Positions 49,178-56,360 of a DNA stretch of 64,000 bases are shown piece by piece. Source of the DNA: a virus; IMG/VR virus record IMGVR_UViG_3300027128_000001, positions 18,038 to 82,037 of that record, one strand, 5' to 3'. The first letter of the stretch is position 1. Each line of letters starts with the position of its first letter. The notes below the pieces were generated by a model. The model saw only the letters and a program-made list of their open reading frames with translations, was not told the DNA's origin and made no database searches. Both the position numbers and the translations under genes were made by a program.

Positions 49178-49240
49178 CCATATTGAAGCACACTAAGCCA
49201 CGCTCTGAACCTGGACTCTTAGTAATGTGCTTCAATATGG
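49178..49240 (-). repeat. Hairpin IR-C upstream of rubrerythrin
   Basis: Arms 49178-49193 and 49226-49240 (CCATATTGAAGCACA and complement) with an added CTAAG/CTTAG stem give about 20 pairs around a 20-base loop, ending about 22 bases before the rubrerythrin start codon. Confidence 0.9.
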
Positions 49241-49491
49241 TTATCCACTCCCTACTGTGGACTCCCATAGTCTTTCTGCTCCCGGACGACGATCCGATCC
49301 CGCCTTTGAGTGACCAGTCTACTGCCTCCGAGTTTGACAGTAGAGCATTTAGCGCCGCAGTGTGCTGCTGGGTCCTAGGGAATTGGACTAACAAGCAGGG
49401 CGGGTCAATTTCTTAAAAATAAGGGGCACCTCACATGGTTGTTTAAGAGTAGGCGCATCCTTTCGGCACTCGCACACTCCCCCATCTAAAA
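49241..49491 (-). ncRNA. Unassigned structured region without ORFs
   Basis: 250 bases between hairpins IR-B and IR-C with no credible gene. CCCGCC and GGCGGG enclose about 100 bases containing TACTG/CAGTA and GTCC/GGAC hairpins; a TCCAC/GTGGA hairpin and a GCC-GAAA-GGA tetraloop hairpin lie outside. The short ORFs here on either strand have no Shine-Dalgarno. Could be an unprocessed leader or a novel structured RNA. No known RNA family recognised. Confidence 0.35.
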
Positions 49492-49611
49492 CCATATTGA
49501 AACACACTGTACTATCTAGATGGGTCAGTAGCTGTATCGGCCGATTATCTACTATCACCACCCTACGCTCCCTTGGGCCTTCGGGAATGGCTTACAATGT
49601 GCTTCAATATG
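49492..49611 (-). repeat. Hairpin IR-B in leader transcript
   Basis: Arms 49492-49507 (CCATATTGAAACACAC) and 49598-49611 (TGTGCTTCAATATG on the plus strand), extended by GTA/TAC. The 90-base interior is unassigned. Confidence 0.85.
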
Positions 49612-49640
49612 AGAACAAAATGTTGTTCAAATATTGCTAG

Positions 49641-49652
49641 TTTTTAAAGAGC
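49641..49652 (-). promoter_or_regulatory. boxA-like antitermination motif
   Basis: GCTCTTTAAAAA on the minus strand, about 20 bases into the transcript from the promoter at 49679, matches bacterial rrn boxA (TGCTCTTTAACAA) at nearly all positions. Suggests Nus-dependent antitermination through the following RNA-rich leader. Confidence 0.5.
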
Positions 49653-49678
49653 GTTGCTGATCTCTCAGCGTTGAGAAC

Positions 49679-49707
49679 ATTATACCAGAGGTCTGATTTA
49701 ATGTCAA
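49679..49707 (-). promoter_or_regulatory. Sigma70-type promoter of RNA-rich/rubrerythrin transcript
   Basis: TTGACA (49702-49707), 17-base spacer, TATAAT (49679-49684). Expected transcript carries a boxA-like site, hairpins IR-B and IR-C, rubrerythrin, rubredoxin and tRNA-Tyr. Confidence 0.88.
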
Positions 49708-49813
49708 CCATATTGAAGCACACTGACGCGGCTCTACACAGCAAACTAGGGGGCGCTCCTAGTCACCGTCCCTGCAACCGCTGAAACAGGTGGGACAATG
49801 TGCTTCAATATGG
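49708..49813 (-). repeat. Hairpin IR-A after tRNA-Thr
   Basis: Arms 49708-49723 and 49799-49813 are complementary copies of CCATATTGAAGCACA. The first arm in transcription starts with the CCA of tRNA-Thr. The interior holds a six-base stem ACTAGG/CCTAGT with a seven-base loop. Confidence 0.9.
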
Positions 49814-49886
49814 TGCCCCTGGACGGACTCGAACCGCCAACCTACTGATTACAAATCAGTTGCGCTACCAATTGCGCTACAGGGGC
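49811..49886 (-). tRNA. tRNA-Thr (TGT), CCA encoded
   Basis: GCCCCTG/CAGGGGC acceptor, A73, CCA; anticodon arm ACTGA-TTTGTAA-TCAGT (TGT); T-arm GGCGG-TTCGAGT-CCGTC. Confidence 0.95.
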
Positions 49887-49905
49887 ATTTCTCAACAACA
49901 AGATA

Positions 49906-49934
49906 ATTATATATCAGTACAGTTTTATAGTCAA
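49906..49934 (-). promoter_or_regulatory. Sigma70-type promoter of tRNA-Thr
   Basis: TTGACT (49929-49934), 17-base spacer, TATAAT (49906-49911), 20 bases before the tRNA. Confidence 0.85.
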
Positions 49935-49946
49935 CAGTTGTTTCTG

Positions 49947-50573
49947 TCAATCCCACAGGCAACGATAGTACTTCCCGAACAACCTTAGACCATTGTGGAT
50001 TCGGTCTGCATGCACTCTCATTCCCTTATCATCATACTTAATTGTGTGAACCATATCAGCAATGGGCTTTGAATAGTCAACACCAGAGTGATCAAAGAAC
50101 TGGCTCTCCCAGTCTGTGTTTAGTTGTTCGAATGCCCATATGATTTCGTTGAGAACCCAATCCCAACGGTCATGAATAATCTCATACTCATCGTGTTCAT
50201 CCTCTGTGTAGAAAGGGAACAGGTATTGAGTGAACTCTTCATGGGTTGTAATCTTAAGATGATCAGGAACATCCTCTTGATCTACATTGGGAGATCCATG
50301 CTTTACATCGCGCAACTTGTACAGCATTGGCAGGATAATGTACGCAAGCGTCGAATCCATTGACCATACATCATAACCATCGATCCGCACCTTAATGTTA
50401 CGTTTTCGAAGTTTGTGGATCTTATTGCACAGTTTATCAAGACCAGGAACTGAGGCTAAGCGATCGCCAAGTTTTTCAACTTCAGCGCTATCCGGATCTT
50501 TCCAAAACAGGACCTTTTCTGCAATCTGAAAAGGTCCAATATAGTTAATGTATGGGCCAATGTAGACTTTCAT
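49947..50573 (-). CDS. Conserved phage protein (MKVYIGPYINYIGPFQIAE)
   Basis: 208 residues from the ATG at 50573. The N-terminal MKVYIGPYINYIGPFQIAEK, a central KVRIDGYDVWSMDSTLAYII, RDVKHGSPNVDQEDVPDHLK and DRWDWVLNEIIWAFEQLNTD are strongly conserved in large phages; the conserved acidic and aromatic residues suggest an enzyme. Function unknown. It overlaps the upstream 35-residue gene's stop region closely. Confidence 0.75.
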   Translation of the reverse strand: MKVYIGPYINYIGPFQIAEKVLFWKDPDSAEVEKLGDRLASVPGLDKLCNKIHKLRKRNIKVRIDGYDVWSMDSTLAYIILPMLYKLRDVKHGSPNVDQEDVPDHLKITTHEEFTQYLFPFYTEDEHDEYEIIHDRWDWVLNEIIWAFEQLNTDWESQFFDHSGVDYSKPIADMVHTIKYDDKGMRVHADRIHNGLRLFGKYYRCLWD

Positions 50574-50574
50574 A

Positions 50575-50682
50575 TCAATCCTTCTTGTCTTTACGATCGC
50601 GCACTTTCCACCCAATTACATACGCAACACCAAACGATACACAAAATGCGATCCAAAAGGACAAAATAACTTCAAGAGTCAT
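50575..50682 (-). CDS. 35-residue single-helix membrane protein
   Basis: MTLEVILSFWIAFCVSFGVA, then YVIGWKVRDRKDKKD: one membrane helix and a basic tail. ATGA overlap with the upstream gene (50679-50682) shows coupled translation. Role unknown. Confidence 0.65.
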   Translation of the reverse strand: MTLEVILSFWIAFCVSFGVAYVIGWKVRDRKDKKD

Positions 50683-51137
50683 TTCGTCTTCTCGATTGTA
50701 GTTACGAATGTTTCAATCTTCTTCTCGTCGGTCCATGACTTCAGATAATCATTGTCTTGATCGCATAGGGCAATCACTTCATCCCTACTAACTTCTCGCG
50801 AGCTAACAATAGTTTCACCAAGATGCTTTTGAGAGAACTCTTTTCCTTCTTCCATGCAGACAGTATCTTCAGCCCATGTAGTGGCGCTGCATGGATATTG
50901 GCGAGAATTGTGGTCAGCAGGAACTTCAATCACATACCTCATACGATATTGAGACAGAGTTTCAACAAGCACATACTTATTCATAGCTTTCTTCCTAATA
51001 GTCCAAGTTCCATCTTCATTATCAATCCACTCTAGAGTATCACCAACACTCCACCCACACTCCTCCATCAGCTCATCGCCTAAAGGAAGGATCAAGTCAC
51101 CAGTATCTGGATCTGTTTCAAGCGTCACGATCATCAT
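50679..51137 (-). CDS. AbrB/MazE-like domain fused to a conserved phage domain
   Basis: 152 residues. Residues 1-50 (DTGDLILPLGDELMEECGWS, VGDTLEWIDNEDGTWTIRKK) form an AbrB/SpoVT swapped-hairpin domain like MazE antitoxins. Residues 52-150 start MNKYVLVETLSQYRMRYVIE and continue EEGKEFSQKHLGETIVSSRE, LKSWTDEKK, a separate small protein in other phages as I recall. An internal ATG at residue 52 could still give the second part alone. Confidence 0.65.
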   Translation of the reverse strand: MMIVTLETDPDTGDLILPLGDELMEECGWSVGDTLEWIDNEDGTWTIRKKAMNKYVLVETLSQYRMRYVIEVPADHNSRQYPCSATTWAEDTVCMEEGKEFSQKHLGETIVSSREVSRDEVIALCDQDNDYLKSWTDEKKIETFVTTIEKTK

Positions 51138-51309
51138 GGTCCTCCATTGTAAGGGTAGTCATGTAAAATCCACATCCTTTAAGGAACAGCTCGAGATTCT
51201 CAAACACTTCGGGGAGTGTTACACCTCGGAACGTCCTAGTACAAACATCTCCATTGATGTCAGTATACTTTAGCTCAAACACATGGCGTTTGTCAACATT
51301 ATCTTCCAT
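51118..51309 (-). CDS. Small conserved protein
   Basis: 63 residues from the ATG at 51309 (MEDNVDKRHVFELKYTDING). The later TFRGVTLPEVFENLELFLKG is conserved in other large phages. Overlaps both neighbours. Function unknown. Confidence 0.65.
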   Translation of the reverse strand: MEDNVDKRHVFELKYTDINGDVCTRTFRGVTLPEVFENLELFLKGCGFYMTTLTMEDHDDRDA

Positions 51310-51527
51310 CATTCACTTCTCCATGCCCAATTAACACAGATCCAGTCCATCAAGCAGTCCTCGAAACAGTAGTTAGCATCAACATGATCTTGACCAAACT
51401 TATCACACATCTTCCCATACCAATATGGGTAATATTCCTTTCGGATTTCTTCCTCAGACATCGTTGTTATCTTATGTCCAATTGATGGGTCGTCGCCATC
51501 ATAGTCATTGAAAGAGTAGTATCTCAT
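51309..51527 (-). CDS. Small conserved protein (MRYYSFNDY)
   Basis: 72 residues: MRYYSFNDYDGDDPS, SEEEIRKEYYPYWYGKMCDK, CFEDCLMDWICVNWAW. A frequent short protein of large phages, with conserved Cys/Trp near the C-terminus. Function unknown. Confidence 0.7.
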   Translation of the reverse strand: MRYYSFNDYDGDDPSIGHKITTMSEEEIRKEYYPYWYGKMCDKFGQDHVDANYCFEDCLMDWICVNWAWRSE

Positions 51528-51533
51528 GTGGTC

Positions 51534-51695
51534 CTATTGTGGTGGTATCGGTCTGAACAATGACACGATATACTTAAATGGGTGCGACAGCAATGCTACC
51601 GTCACTAGTGTGAAGAAACTAATGAACAGGAATGTCCATGCTAACATGAACATCTTGACTATCAAATCAATCAACCTATTGAGAAGATTGAACAT
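51534..51695 (-). CDS. 53-residue membrane protein
   Basis: MFNLLNRLIDLIVKMFMLAW, then TFLFISFFTLVTVALLSHPF and KYIVSLFRPIPPQ: one long or two short membrane helices. Directly follows the gene ending at 51700. An opposite-strand ORF here is not supported. Role unknown. Confidence 0.6.
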   Translation of the reverse strand: MFNLLNRLIDLIVKMFMLAWTFLFISFFTLVTVALLSHPFKYIVSLFRPIPPQ

Positions 51696-51699
51696 AATT

Positions 51700-51909
51700 T
51701 TACTCAAGTCCAAAATGTTCTTTTAGTCGCCTTGGATACTCGCTAGCAGGAATTCTCTGATCAACAAAATCTTGAATCAACTGTGAGCATTTAGTAACAA
51801 GTGCAATTGACAACTCTCCGGCCACATCATAGTTCGTAGTCTGAAATCTCCACTTCTTACCTGCTGCTTCCCGAGCATTGAAATAGAACTCTTCAAAAAT
51901 ATTGTTCAT
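51700..51909 (-). CDS. Small hypothetical protein, distantly MNERI-like
   Basis: 69 residues: MNNIFEEFYFNAREAAGKKW, with C-terminal LIQDFVDQRIPASEYPRRLK and FGLE. The ending (x-HFG-hydrophobic-E) and size are like the MNERI family but the central motif is absent. Four-base overlap upstream. Unknown. Confidence 0.55.
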   Translation of the reverse strand: MNNIFEEFYFNAREAAGKKWRFQTTNYDVAGELSIALVTKCSQLIQDFVDQRIPASEYPRRLKEHFGLE

Positions 51910-52289
51910 GAAAACTCCCTGGAAGAGAAAGAGTATCCGTCCTCATCATCCCAATCATATTCAGGGTTGAACCAAGAATACTTGTCATTACGACCAGCAT
52001 CATTATGCACCTGATTCTTGCGGCCAGTTGATGGATTGACATAGTTAGGAGATTTCCAGTTCTCAACAAGATCAACGAACGATTCATAATCCATACGTTC
52101 TCCATATTCGTTCATAATGATTTGGTCTTTCAGAAACTCTTTCCATCGTTTCCAAGAAGTAAGATGATCGTACTTGTATCCCTGGAAAGTAAAAGCCCAC
52201 CCATAAGAATCTTTACCAATATGATACTCTTCATCATATCGATTGCAGCATTCACAAAAATTCTTAGCAACGTAGTAGTTTGTACCCAT
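51906..52289 (-). CDS. Conserved phage protein (MGTNYYVAKN)
   Basis: 127 residues. MGTNYYVAKNFCECCNRYDE (Cys-rich start, possibly zinc binding), HIGKDSYGWAFTFQG, then MNEYGERMDYESFVDLVENW. This family is frequent in large phages and resembles small host-takeover type proteins only in size. Function unknown. Confidence 0.7.
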   Translation of the reverse strand: MGTNYYVAKNFCECCNRYDEEYHIGKDSYGWAFTFQGYKYDHLTSWKRWKEFLKDQIIMNEYGERMDYESFVDLVENWKSPNYVNPSTGRKNQVHNDAGRNDKYSWFNPEYDWDDEDGYSFSSREFS

Positions 52290-52299
52290 GACTATTTCC

Positions 52300-52656
52300 T
52301 CAATAACCGTGACTCATAAGATAATTGTACACTTCACTAGGATTTTTGTCAAATCTTTCTTTTGGTGTTTGCCCATCGAACGCTTTGTTAGGTCTATTCC
52401 ACCAATCATCAGCAAGATCCTTACCGACTAAAGCAATGACCAGAGCCTCCGATCTTTGCCGGAGTACATTAGTAGCTTTAGGTCGTATGTAAACCTTCCA
52501 CGCTTCCTTACATTGATCCTCTTCACTGAAGTACACTGGTTCCCAAGACTCGCCATAGAGTTTTTCCCAATCTAGTCCATTGGTTGTGCGGTAATAACTA
52601 CCATCATCTGATTCCACTTGCCAAATTTTAAATACCACATCACTTACAAATTTCAT
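52300..52656 (-). CDS. Protein with MbcA/ParS/Xre toxin-binding-like C-terminus
   Basis: 118 residues. The C-terminal half (ALVIALVGKDLADDWWNRPN, KAFDGQTPKERFDKNPSEVY, NYLMSHGY) has the NxAFxGxxP pattern of DUF2384, the toxin-binding domain of Xre/MbcA antitoxins. The N-terminal half is unrelated. If correct it could neutralise a host toxin such as Res/MbcT; no toxin is adjacent. Inference from one motif. Confidence 0.5.
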   Translation of the reverse strand: MKFVSDVVFKIWQVESDDGSYYRTTNGLDWEKLYGESWEPVYFSEEDQCKEAWKVYIRPKATNVLRQRSEALVIALVGKDLADDWWNRPNKAFDGQTPKERFDKNPSEVYNYLMSHGY

Positions 52657-52658
52657 GA

Positions 52659-53480
52659 CTATTCAACCTCGACGTTTGTAAATCCTCTGTTCTTCTTTCC
52701 ATACTCTTTGTAACTGTCAACTGATGAGCCATATCGCTTAAAGGCTTCTAGAGGATCTTCTCCATATGCTATTTCAACAGAGTGCCCCATAGTACCACCT
52801 TTCCAACTTCCTTTATTATAACCTGTTTCCTTGGAGAATTCAAGGTCTAGTGTATACTTGATTAGTGGCTTTCTGATATAGCCTAGCCACTTGAACCAAC
52901 CAATTCCATGCCGCCACATTCTCTTGCTGATGTAGCAGGTGGCGATGATCTCTTCACCATCATAGTCGTTGAATCGAAACTTGATCTTGGGTACATCTTT
53001 TTTGATTTTATGATGTTCTTTCCAATCAGTTATGCCATTCTTATCGGCAAGGATAGTATATGATGACCACTCAGGTGTGAAGAACTCTTCATGTTGGAAA
53101 GTCATGTTCTTCCAAGGAATGGAAAACACTTTGGTGTGATCGGAGTTCTTCTTATCATTCGATGACCAACTGCCAGGTTGAATACCGTAGGACAGATGAA
53201 TAGAATTTTCTGTTACAGAAATTCCATATTGGCGTTGGATATATTCCCAATAACCACCTGTAGGGCTTTTTGACCATTCATACTTGGATGTATCTACCCA
53301 CTTCTTACGCGGCTTGAAGAATTCAGGAACACGAAACCACCAAGAGTGGCCAAAGAGTGCAAAGTGAAGATTGCAATAATTAGTCATCGAGTGACCACTT
53401 TCATAGTATTCGTGAGGGTTGGATACAGTGAGTGCGAATGTCCAAAAGTCACTCTTTGCATATTCTTTTAGTTTAATCAT
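52659..53480 (-). CDS. Hypothetical protein, large
   Basis: 273 residues from the ATG at 53480 (MIKLKEYAKSDFWTFALTVS). The longer start at 53567 would overlap the upstream gene by 77 bases. Trp/Tyr/Lys-rich. Segments FALFGHSWWFRVPEFFKPRK and TGGYWEYIQRQYGISVTENS suggest a conserved beta fold. No known domain; probably a conserved phage family. Confidence 0.6.
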   Translation of the reverse strand: MIKLKEYAKSDFWTFALTVSNPHEYYESGHSMTNYCNLHFALFGHSWWFRVPEFFKPRKKWVDTSKYEWSKSPTGGYWEYIQRQYGISVTENSIHLSYGIQPGSWSSNDKKNSDHTKVFSIPWKNMTFQHEEFFTPEWSSYTILADKNGITDWKEHHKIKKDVPKIKFRFNDYDGEEIIATCYISKRMWRHGIGWFKWLGYIRKPLIKYTLDLEFSKETGYNKGSWKGGTMGHSVEIAYGEDPLEAFKRYGSSVDSYKEYGKKNRGFTNVEVE

Positions 53481-53490
53481 GAATCTTCTC

Positions 53491-53877
53491 TTATTCAACA
53501 CCATTAGTGAACATTTGTTCTTCAAGTTGAGCAAGCAGTGTTCTTGCCCTTTGTGTATCTTCGTCATACAGCGCCACTCTCATTTCAATAATGAGAGGTC
53601 TAAACTCTCCAAACATTTCTTCAATCATTCCTCTCTTAACAGTCTGTAACATCTCCTGAAATGCATCATGCTGAGCAGTTTTTGAGATTTCATCTTCAAG
53701 CCACGCAACAGCCGTAAACCTGGCCTGAATTCTATACTCTTTTGCTAACTTATGAGGATAAAAAGAAGAGCCTACGTCAGACACTGATTTAGTTACCTCT
53801 AGGTACCTTAGCTTGTCGCGCATCGCTCGAACATTACCAGTGGTAGTTGCGGTGATTGCTTTTGCTAGCTTACTCAT
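53491..53877 (-). CDS. Hypothetical helical protein
   Basis: 128 residues starting MSKLAKAITATTTGNVRAMR. Helical, with RIQARFTAVAWLEDEISKTA. The stop lies eleven bases before the next start. Unknown. Confidence 0.55.
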   Translation of the reverse strand: MSKLAKAITATTTGNVRAMRDKLRYLEVTKSVSDVGSSFYPHKLAKEYRIQARFTAVAWLEDEISKTAQHDAFQEMLQTVKRGMIEEMFGEFRPLIIEMRVALYDEDTQRARTLLAQLEEQMFTNGVE

Positions 53878-54392
53878 TATAGTACCTCATTTGGAAACTG
53901 TTCCGTTGGCAAGAACCGATACTTGGTTTCAGGAGTATATGGAAATTGGATAGGCTCCATAGACTCACGGCTTGTGAAATATGATTTGAATGGTTTGCCA
54001 TCATCAATGTCAGGATTAGACACCCATTCCCAGAACACAACAGCATCTAGGTAATATGGATCACCGTTAAAGCGGTCTGATTGCTTAAAGACTGCACCAC
54101 AACGGTTGTTTTGATATACTGATACATTGTTAGTACGATCATCATTGATATGATTCCATTCCCAATCCTCTCCTGTCAATGGTGTAAGGGGGTTGAACTT
54201 AGCCAATTTAGAGAATAGTTCAATCGCATATGGTGCAGAAGAACCGGAATGTCCTTCATCAGAAAATACTTCAAGAAGTTTCAAGACATGATTGCAAATA
54301 GCTTCCTGCATCTCATCAATGTATGAACCGTCATCTTTGATCCACCCTGCTGCACGAAATTCTCTTTGTGCGTGTGAAATTAAATTACTCAT
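53877..54392 (-). CDS. Hypothetical protein
   Basis: 171 residues. PLTGEDWEWNHINDDRTNNV and QNNRCGAVFKQSDRFNGDPY are conserved segments of a phage family I recall; the central Trp-rich loop could bind nucleotide or metal. Start and stop overlap both neighbours. Confidence 0.6.
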   Translation of the reverse strand: MSNLISHAQREFRAAGWIKDDGSYIDEMQEAICNHVLKLLEVFSDEGHSGSSAPYAIELFSKLAKFNPLTPLTGEDWEWNHINDDRTNNVSVYQNNRCGAVFKQSDRFNGDPYYLDAVVFWEWVSNPDIDDGKPFKSYFTSRESMEPIQFPYTPETKYRFLPTEQFPNEVL

Positions 54393-54607
54393 TCTTGAAC
54401 TCCTAAATGTTTCATAACTAATTCTTTCACAGGTTGATATACTTCAAACCTTTCATCCTCAATCTTAGCAAACACTTCTCTGACAATCAACTCGGCGAAC
54501 TTTTCCAACTCTGCTTGACTAAATTTCCAAGGATGTTCAAGTGGTTCTGCAATACAAGATAACCCACCACCAGCCCGTAGAGCAAGTTCACGAATTCGTT
54601 CGTTCAT
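54389..54607 (-). CDS. MNERI-family protein 4
   Basis: 72 residues: MNERIRELALRAGGGLSCIA, EKFAELIVREVFAKI, MKHLGVQE. Same family and same 18-base string (54483-54500) as the three genes 20 kb away, so the family has spread within the genome. Function unknown. Confidence 0.65.
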   Translation of the reverse strand: MNERIRELALRAGGGLSCIAEPLEHPWKFSQAELEKFAELIVREVFAKIEDERFEVYQPVKELVMKHLGVQE

Positions 54608-54975
54608 CGCGGGTCCATCCCACCATCGCTGACGATATCACTATATTTGCCGCCAGCACCTTGTTTAATTTTCTTCTTTAATTGATTAAGTTCTGCTTTC
54701 AGTCTACGGTTCTCTGAATCGGCCCAGCCTGCTCGTTCCTGCATATCACGCATCTGCTTGTCAAAATCACGATCACTGGGGGTAAGTGGTTCTTCTGGAG
54801 TCAGAATGAATTTACCTGCATCCCAATCAAATCCCTTTTGAACAGATTTTACCCCAACAGAAGGTCGCGCTCCAACTGTACTGTATGGTAGTTTAATCTG
54901 AATCACCACATCTGGGTCATCGCGTTCATATTCAAGAGCCCTATCCACAAATCGTTTTAGTTCACTCAGTTTCAT
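54604..54975 (-). CDS. Hypothetical protein with C-terminal coiled coil
   Basis: 123 residues from the ATG at 54975 (MKLSELKRFVDRALEYERDD). The N-terminal 60 residues are a small domain found in many phage proteins (PDVVIQIKLP). A coiled coil (FDKQMRDMQERAGWADSENR, RLKAELNQLKKKI) follows. Unknown. Confidence 0.6.
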   Translation of the reverse strand: MKLSELKRFVDRALEYERDDPDVVIQIKLPYSTVGARPSVGVKSVQKGFDWDAGKFILTPEEPLTPSDRDFDKQMRDMQERAGWADSENRRLKAELNQLKKKIKQGAGGKYSDIVSDGGMDPR

Positions 54976-55156
54976 CTTCAATCCATTCATGTCTATGTTG
55001 CTTCCAACAAAGCATAGCCTTTTTCAATTGATCCATTTGTTCAAGTCGGATGTGGTCCATAATTCCCCACTCCTCTTTGCGCTCTGACATTCTCCACAAA
55101 TCATCATGATGATCTTGTAGGGCTTTGATTACAACATCAAACTTCTCTTCACTCAT
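54962..55156 (-). CDS. Small hypothetical protein
   Basis: 64 residues, helical: MSEEKFDVVIKALQDHHDDL, then WRMSERKEEWGIMDHIRLEQ. Overlaps the next gene by 14 bases. Unknown. Confidence 0.55.
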   Translation of the reverse strand: MSEEKFDVVIKALQDHHDDLWRMSERKEEWGIMDHIRLEQMDQLKKAMLCWKQHRHEWIEDETE

Positions 55157-55160
55157 TATA

Positions 55161-55646
55161 TTAGATTCCCAGGGACCTTTTCAGAACCATTTCAACGTAT
55201 TCATTTAACGTAACATCAGCTTCGTGTGCGAGCTTGAACAACAACATCATTTCCTTTTCCTCTAGCTCCAAAGGAATCTTCACTCTTGTATCATACTCGA
55301 TTCCTGATTTAATGGCAACAGCCTTTTCGATCCAATCTTCAGGAAGATCCAAATCGATAAACTTAACCCCATCCCAGGCTTCCAGTTCTTTGGGCTTATC
55401 GACAAACTCGGGATTGATCAATCGATATGATCGGTTGTTCTTATAATCGTGTGCTGCTACTTCATATACAAGATGTTCTTCGTCGGTAGATTTACCCATC
55501 TGGAACACAATCTCCAACGCGTATCCATCGTGGCAGCCATTCCAAGAACTAAAAGAATAAGCATCAGGGTAGTTTGAATTGAAGTAGTTGCTACCTTCAG
55601 TGATCATATACCCTGCAACTTCCATCCATTGTTTTAATGTAATCAT
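55161..55646 (-). CDS. Hypothetical protein with ribbon-helix-helix-like C-terminus
   Basis: 161 residues. The last 50 (RVKIPLELEEKEMMLLFKLA, HEADVTLNEYVEMVLKRSLG) look like a ribbon-helix-helix DNA-binding segment (beta strand, helix, turn, helix ending in L). The N-terminal part is acidic/aromatic (YNFNSNYPDAYS-like). Possible regulator; weak evidence. Confidence 0.5.
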   Translation of the reverse strand: MITLKQWMEVAGYMITEGSNYFNSNYPDAYSFSSWNGCHDGYALEIVFQMGKSTDEEHLVYEVAAHDYKNNRSYRLINPEFVDKPKELEAWDGVKFIDLDLPEDWIEKAVAIKSGIEYDTRVKIPLELEEKEMMLLFKLAHEADVTLNEYVEMVLKRSLGI

Positions 55647-56020
55647 TTCATGCTCCTGATTGCTGCTGCAACAATATTGGGGTTAGTAGTGTCGAATGTC
55701 TCGACCAACTGAGCGCACTGCTCACGCTCGGCAGTAGTGACAAGGGCGGCGAACCGTTGCAGATACGGAGTGATCTCCCACTCGGCTACCCAGATCATCC
55801 TTCGGTTCGTCTTGAACCCGGCTTGCTCAGCCATGCGGATGATATCATCCAGATTCATTTGACTGCTTGTTGATTGTTCACGTTTATCCAGCGCGTCTGC
55901 GGCTTCCAACAACAGTTCCACAAGCCGATCCGGTTTGTTCTCTTGAACACTTTTGCGTGTTGATATTTGCAAACGAATCTCAGCGCGCTTACGCAAGCGA
56001 AAAACCAAATCTTGATTCAT
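55643..56020 (-). CDS. Hypothetical helical protein
   Basis: 125 residues. VELLLEAADALDKREQ then DIIRMAEQAGFKT and LQRFAALVTTAEREQCAQLV are repeated features of small phage accessory proteins of unknown role. ATG overlaps the stop of the 58-residue gene as TAATG. Confidence 0.6.
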   Translation of the reverse strand: MNQDLVFRLRKRAEIRLQISTRKSVQENKPDRLVELLLEAADALDKREQSTSSQMNLDDIIRMAEQAGFKTNRRMIWVAEWEITPYLQRFAALVTTAEREQCAQLVETFDTTNPNIVAAAIRSMK

Positions 56021-56196
56021 TACGAAATCTCTTTCACCACTTCATTCATATACCCACGAAGCCATTGTTCTGCTCCTTCAACCGTACAATGAGTATTACA
56101 GAATCCACATGAGATCCAAAACGGCCAGTACCAAGTCCTCTTTTGAACTTCGTAACCACAATACTGATCTCGAACAATACGATATCTTGTTTTCAT
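56020..56196 (-). CDS. 58-residue Cys/Trp-rich protein
   Basis: MKTRYRIVRDQYCGYEVQKR, then TWYWPFWISCGFCNTHCTVE and GAEQWLRGYMNEVVKEIS. Four Cys and several Trp suggest a small metal-binding or disulfide fold. ATGA overlap with the upstream gene and TAATG overlap downstream. Unknown. Confidence 0.65.
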   Translation of the reverse strand: MKTRYRIVRDQYCGYEVQKRTWYWPFWISCGFCNTHCTVEGAEQWLRGYMNEVVKEIS

Positions 56197-56360
56197 CGAC
56201 TTCTCCTACAAAGGTCTTTTTGATGTTCCGTAGCATCAGGTCTGATCTCTATATCAGCGCATGAGTTCTTTTGCGGGCTGTATGAAATTGAACTGACAAT
56301 AAGTGTCACTACAATTACGACCGCTGATACCAGCATTACTACTTTATCCATCGTAGTCAT
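56193..56360 (-). CDS. 55-residue membrane-anchored protein
   Basis: Starts MTTMDKVVMLVSAVVIVVTL (alternative start at the second Met, 56351), one N-terminal membrane helix, then a soluble tail with two Cys. ATGA overlap with the upstream gene at 56357-56360. Could be an entry- or lysis-related membrane protein; no evidence beyond topology. Confidence 0.6.
   Translation of the reverse strand: MTTMDKVVMLVSAVVIVVTLIVSSISYSPQKNSCADIEIRPDATEHQKDLCRRSR

Noticed and set aside
49170-49416. Short ORFs on both strands in the 49.2-49.4 kb region
   Set aside because: They overlap hairpins and have no ribosome-binding site or family resemblance.
51526-51726. Plus-strand ORF of 66 codons
   Set aside because: A minus-strand membrane protein with correct operon spacing occupies the same place; no plus-strand promoter or Shine-Dalgarno.
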